The notes under the pieces are model-generated. The model was not told where the DNA came from. It did not search any database and saw only the letters and a list, made by a program, of their open reading frames with translations. Below, piece after piece: positions 59,551-64,000 of a stretch of DNA of 64,000 nt. Both the position numbers and the translations under genes were made by a program. Numbering within the stretch: position 1 is the first letter of the stretch; the number at the start of each line of letters is the position of its first letter. This stretch comes from Tipula vernalis (Eukaryota; Arthropoda; Insecta; Diptera; Tipulidae), in NCBI GenBank assembly GCA_958295665.1, contig OY282558.1, positions 353,009,034-353,073,033 on the forward strand, in the 5' to 3' direction.

Positions 59551-60455
59551 AGAAAAACTAAGAACAATTTGGAGAAGAAGAAACATGACACAAAACAGTT
59601 CTATAATCAATATAAAGCAAACGACGCTCAATTACTAATTTATGGTGAGATAAAAAATACATCATATCTAGACGAACGTCTACAGTTACAACAAGATATG
59701 AAACCATAATTGCTGAATTCCACAAACGGCTCGAAACTGTAGCAACAGCTCCAACAGTGCTGACACCAACCGCCTCCAATATACTTGAAATAGAGTCCGT
59801 AGCAACAAAGTATCACAGAAGAAAAGTTTAGACAATGATTCAATATTAAGCATCGCGTCAATGGAAACCGTACCAACAACAACAATCCTTGTGGTCTCAT
59901 TCAATAATGGCAATGCAAAGGCAAAATTAGTTAAGATACACATGATAAGAATAAATCGTCTTGATAATATCATCGTGAGAATATCATCGTGAGAATATCA
60001 TCGTGAGAATATCATCGTGAGAATATCATCGTGAGAATATGGTATCATCATGCATGCCTACAACCATAAACATCAAAAGAAAGGCTGAAGAACACTTAAA
60101 ACAAAAGATAAATCAGCTAAGTACAGCGATGTCAAAAATAGACGAGTTACATGAGGAAATCCTACAGGAAATAACAGAAGATGATTCGGAAAACTGGGAA
60201 AATTTCACAAATAACTTATACTTCAAAATTGGCAACCAAACAGAAGATTGTACGGCTAGGCTACAATGTGCAGTAAATAAGAAACAAGAGAAATTCAAAA
60301 CAAACAAATAGACTACAAGGTACAATAAATCGAACCAGGTAATTAAAAATGCATCTAGCAGGGGCTGCGAAGAAAGTTATTCAGCACCTACAACCAACGG
60401 GTGACAGTTATGCGAGTGCCATGGTTGGCCAGATACCAAAACAAAAGGCTACTCG
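59550..60455 (+). pseudogene. Possible BEL/Pao gag relic, plus strand
   Basis: An open frame of 90 codons (60039-60311) is followed by a stretch LAGAAKKVIQHLQPTGDSYA (about 60356-60420), which resembles the DUF1759-type gag phrase LxGEAxxxIxHLPxTxxNY of BEL/Pao elements. The frame is broken and stops abruptly at about 60455, where an oppositely oriented BEL/Pao relic begins. The upstream part (59550-60038) is low-complexity Gln/Asn-rich coding-like sequence interrupted by the tandem repeat. Moderate confidence in the gag phrase only. Confidence 0.5.
59965..60038 (+). repeat. 15-bp tandem repeat, about five units
   Basis: Five consecutive copies of AATATCATCGTGAGA with essentially no variation, so the expansion is recent. 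It is contained in the possible gag region. Confidence 0.95.
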
Positions 60456-61355
60456 TTAAAAACAACAGAAGCAATTGCTGCAATTAGAGCTCTCCAAAAA
60501 TTCATGCGAGTTCGATTTCCATTTGCGAAGGTTAAATCCGCTGTTGCTTAAAATCTCACATATTTGGTTGTTGAGTTCAACTGCTTGGGGAATAGTTTCA
60601 CAACCAGTGAGCAAATCGTCAATATAAAAATCATTTCGGATAACGTATGTTGCTTGGGGATATAAATTTTCATAAGGCTCAGTGGATTTTTTGAGAGTGT
60701 TAACTGCTAAATAAGACGCACATGCCGTGCCATACGTGACTGTGTTTAATTTGTACACCTTTACCTGATCCGTTGGATTTTCACGCCACAAAATCAACTG
60801 ATAATTTGCATCATCAGAATTCACGTAAATTTGGCGATACATTTTTTCCACGTCCGCTACTATAGGGCAATTGCATGTCGACGAAATTTTAAGAGGATCG
60901 TGGTTAAATCTGTCTGGATGTTTGGGCCAATTTGTAAAATGTCATTCAGTGGCGTGTAAGTTGCAAGTGCTTGGTGCTGGAGCGTTCCATGTTCCTGCAA
61001 TCAGCCAGCCTAGTTTCGTTGATTGTAATGACGGTAACCCTTCAATTATGCGGCTTTCTGGATTCAAAACTTTGAAGAATACATCTACTCCTAGAAGTAT
61101 ATCGATTTTATTTGGAGTTGCAAATTGCGGATTTCCCAGTGCAAATCTGGCAATTTGGTTTTTGTTATAGACGATGTGGTTTGTTGGAGACAAATTGTGA
61201 TGTTCTTGATGACATGACATGATACGTTGAAAATGTAGCGCTTGTCTACATGCGAGTGGATGGTAATATCTATCCTTTCGATGGTTGTTCCAGCTGAAGT
61301 GGATGCTAGACCGTAAACTGTTGTGGAAGCATGTAACGAAGACCTGACGACCTTC
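60456..61355 (-). pseudogene. BEL/Pao protease C-terminus and reverse transcriptase, deleted
   Basis: Minus strand. The protease/linker part (61330-60942) has ASTTVYGLASTS-type sequence and, in another frame, PNKIDILLGVDVFFKVLNPE and LPSLQSTKLGWLIAGTW. A deletion then removes the first part of RT. RT resumes with SLNDILQIGPNIQTDL (about 60945), VEKMYRQIYVNSDDANYQLI, LNTVTYGTACASYLAVNTLK and FYIDDLLTGCETIPQAVELN (the FxxDD-type box Y-I-D-D). It ends abruptly at 60456, where plus-strand sequence begins. Confidence 0.88.
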
Positions 61356-62992
61356 GTTAACAGAAATTTATTTTACTTGATCAGAGGTCTCAACTCGGTC
61401 TAATTTAGCCAGCTAGTACTCAGGGAATGGCGTGGGGGGAGGAAAACAGGTTTGTTGAGACATGAGCAAGTCATGAAAGACCGAACACGAAGAAAACCAG
61501 ACTGGAATCCAGGTAGATGAGAGAAGGAAAAAAGGAACCAAACTACAATAAACTCACCTGAGACCAACTCACCTACATCACATCCTCATATAAAAAACTT
61601 AGTTTCTCATCCTGAAATTAAAGCACACCAGCGAACGACTTAAAGAGGAAGAGGTGGAACCATTAAGAAAAAAAAAACACATTTAATCGAAAGAATTCAT
61701 AGAGACAAAAAATTATATGTTTAATGAAATGAATTATCAAAAAGAAAATTGTGAAACAAAAATAAATTACCATTAGAACTTAATACTAATGACGTCATAC
61801 CAAAAAAACTAATAATTAATTATTTTTAGCAAAGAATAAGAAATAAAGATTACCCGAAAAATTATGCGAATCCCCAAAAATAATTAATTATTATAAAATA
61901 ACGATATTAATTATAAAATTATAAAAGTTAATTTAATATAATTCGACAATAACTAATAATAATAATAATAAAAATACAAATAAAATAAGAAAATAACTTA
62001 ACTAAAGAGTACCATCGCCAAGGTGACTCAAAAAAATTCCGGTTACCGCTACCTGTGCATTGGTTATCCAAATTTATATATGATGCACATTTTATGCCTA
62101 TTTTAATATATCCACTAATCACCAATATGATATTTATTTCACGTTATATTGTTTATTAATTATTTAGTAATTATTTTATTTTTTATTTTTTTATGTATAT
62201 TTGAATTTTTATGGTTATTTTTTTTCCTTTTTTTTTTTAATAGTTCACGCAAATATGCTGCGCAGTTAACCAGTACATGTGGTCACCTGTTTTTTTTTCA
62301 CAATGTTTTCATATCATAAGACAACTAACTGATCAATGACGTATTTCTATCGTTATAATACGGATAAACATTAAGGTATTATCGTTATAATATGGATAAT
62401 ACGGATATACTATATGTAAATAATGTTGGTACATATTGAATTTTAATAAAATATCACGTATTTACATTCGTATGGGATCACAAACAATGTTTATTATTAT
62501 TCACTACTATAGTTTATTTTCTCTTTTGATTTTCACTATTATTATCCGTATTTTTTTTTTCACTCAAACCACCTACACAGTTATACTTTTATGAAGCCAA
62601 TATTTTTTCATTAAGCGTGGTTTCGTAATACACAGTTTTTTTTTTGTTTTTTTAAATCATAAACACATAGTCTCTTGACTATTAATTTTTCAATATCACT
62701 TATAAACTATCCTTACAATTTCATATAATTAAACTTTATGGTTATTACCACCAATAATTAGTTTTAAATAAAAAAAATTCTATTTTTTTTTATTCACAAT
62801 TTTTCTTTTTTTATAAAAATATTATTATAAAAAAACCCGAGGTGTTTGTTCCTCAACGATCCAAAAAAAACTGTTCCAAAATGAACCGCGTTCCTCTTTT
62901 TATTATTATTTTTTTTAAATCGATCACACCACACACAAAAAAATTTCAGGAGAGGTCGACAATTTACATAATCAATAAATAATTCTGTTAAC
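61356..62992. mobile_element. 1.6 kb insertion with terminal inverted repeats in the BEL/Pao relic
   Basis: GTTAACAGAA at 61356 and TTCTGTTAAC ending at 62992 are inverted copies, with looser similarity for a further 10-15 bp. ACCTT stands just outside each end (61350-61354 and 62993-62997), a possible 5-bp target duplication. The interruption splits the BEL/Pao protease coding region. The interior is very AT-rich, with a CGTTATAATACGGATAA-type internal repeat at about 62350-62410, and no coding similarity. It may be a large solo LTR or a non-autonomous DNA element. Confidence 0.6.
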
Positions 62993-62997
62993 ACCTT

Positions 62998-63990
62998 GGT
63001 TGTAGTGGCCACATTTATTGACCGCTACAAGCATAACTTCGCTTAAGGTCTAGGCGTTGTGCGCAAGTTCCACGAATGATGATTTTGAGCCAGAATCTAG
63101 AAGCGCTCGATATGGCTGGAGTTCTCCGGTACGTAATTCCACGTATACAATGGCTGTTGGTAGTACCGTGGTTGGCGATGCAAAGTATGAATGCAGAGCT
63201 TGTGTGTTAATCGTCTGGTTAATAGTGTTATTCGGGGAAGGTTCAGTGTCTGTCGGTGCTTTACACAATGATTCATTCAGAGACAGGTAAGTTGATGCTT
63301 TACTGGAACCTGGTTGTATTCCACTATGATCCTTGTGTAGCAGTGTGTGATGTCTTCCATTCCACAACCGCCACGAGAATTTCGAAAAGCATTTCGTGGT
63401 ATTGTGGCCTCTTCCCAGACAGTTGCAACACAACTCCTTCTCCTAACCTCCACAGTTTGGTTGTTGAACACTGGACATCTGAATAGTAAGTGTTGTTGTC
63501 TACAGGCTATGCACTCAACTGTGTTGTTGGAACTGGTAGATACGAATGAGTGAGAGAAGATTTTGTGGAACTTCTTTTTACGGCGGCATAGCAAATTTCT
63601 AAAGCATCACATCTTTTGTTTAGAAAACGCAGCATGCTCTCGAATGTTGGGAAATCTTTTTCGACCGACTCGGTGGCCCACATTTGCTTTGTTTCCGTGT
63701 CAACTTTGCTCAAAAAAATATGTATCAGCCATGGATCGCGCGTTTCTGCGTTAGGTCCTAATGCTCGCAGGCCGCGAATTATTTCGTCCGCAGTTTCCGT
63801 AATACGGCGCAATTCTTTTTCCGACGAGTGTGCACAGTGCTTCTGATCAAAGAAGCTTTGAATCAATGACGAAACGATTGGAGTCATTTTGTTGTATCAT
63901 TTGCATAATTTGTCCCATGCTTCCTCGTAGTTATTTTCCGTGACCGGAATGTGCCTAATAAGAGTAGCAGCTTCGCCCGTAAGAACCCCT
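62998..63990 (-). pseudogene. BEL/Pao gag, zinc knuckle and protease N-terminus, broken
   Basis: Minus strand. The gag C-terminal part (63887-63560) has LGPNAETRDPWLIHIFLSKV and TKQMWATESVEKDFPTFESM. Zinc-knuckle sequences follow across a frameshift (CIACRQQHLLFRCPVF; CCNCLGRGHNTTKCFSKFS; RRHHTLLH-like, here GRHHTLLHKD). The protease start is PTAIVYVELRTGELQPYRAL then LLDSGSKSSFVE (about 63075), with the catalytic Asp-Ser-Gly intact. It is interrupted at 62992 by the insertion; the rest lies at 60456-61355. The element runs off the window end. Confidence 0.88.
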
Positions 63991-64000
63991 TTTAACATTT

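Overview
The window is AT-rich eukaryotic DNA from an insect, most likely a higher fly (Diptera, Brachycera); I cannot name the species. The evidence is two spliced genes with very short introns (57-80 bp), an errantivirus (insect endogenous retrovirus) bounded by AGTTA...TAACT repeats, and relics of BEL/Pao, Mag-type gypsy, Jockey-like and RNase H-bearing LINEs, Penelope-like, piggyBac, hAT and mariner elements. There are no operons, ribosome binding sites, CRISPR arrays or RNA genes that I can recognise.

Layout. 1-2.6 kb: a foldback element with inverted arms of about 0.3-0.4 kb. 3-5 kb: a mariner-type transposase scrap and a decayed BEL/Pao pol. 6.6-7.7 kb: a broken member of an insect multicopy family (DUF7869-like as I recall it). 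10.8-12.3 kb: two MITEs. 12.3-16.4 kb: a LINE reverse transcriptase relic and a hAT (ZMYM1-like) transposase relic split by a solo LTR. 17.3-23.2 kb: the most interesting object, a ~5.9 kb DNA transposon bounded by GC-rich inverted repeats. It carries an EnSpm/TNP2-like transposase and a second, DUF7869-like gene, and itself contains two younger insertions with target-site duplications. 23.4-30.7 kb: another broken multicopy insect gene, a LINE nested in a Penelope-like GIY-YIG fragment, GAT/ATGGT microsatellites and a piggyBac relic. 31.5-34.1 kb: a nested MITE and a 5'-truncated LINE.

The host genes are two paralogous F-box/leucine-rich-repeat genes that point at each other: one at 34386-35984 (+, 3 exons, about 491 aa) and one at 56077-57912 (-, 4 exons, about 539 aa). 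They share the position and phase of two introns. Between them lies a 20 kb transposon island: a BEL/Pao relic, a Mag-type gypsy relic (-) and a nearly intact errantivirus (45448-52830) that landed in an (AT)n tract inside a degenerate CAACTCAA-type repeat. The errantivirus has almost identical LTRs, open gag and pol, and an env broken by one frameshift. A small leader exon upstream of gag looks like the spliced source of the env signal peptide.

58-64 kb: unannotated sequence, a 15-bp tandem repeat, and two BEL/Pao relics abutting in opposite orientations. The minus-strand one is split by a 1.6 kb insertion with terminal inverted repeats.

Most coding capacity here is mobile DNA in various states of decay. 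The only genes likely to serve the host are the two F-box/LRR genes, predicted substrate receptors of SCF-type ubiquitin ligases.
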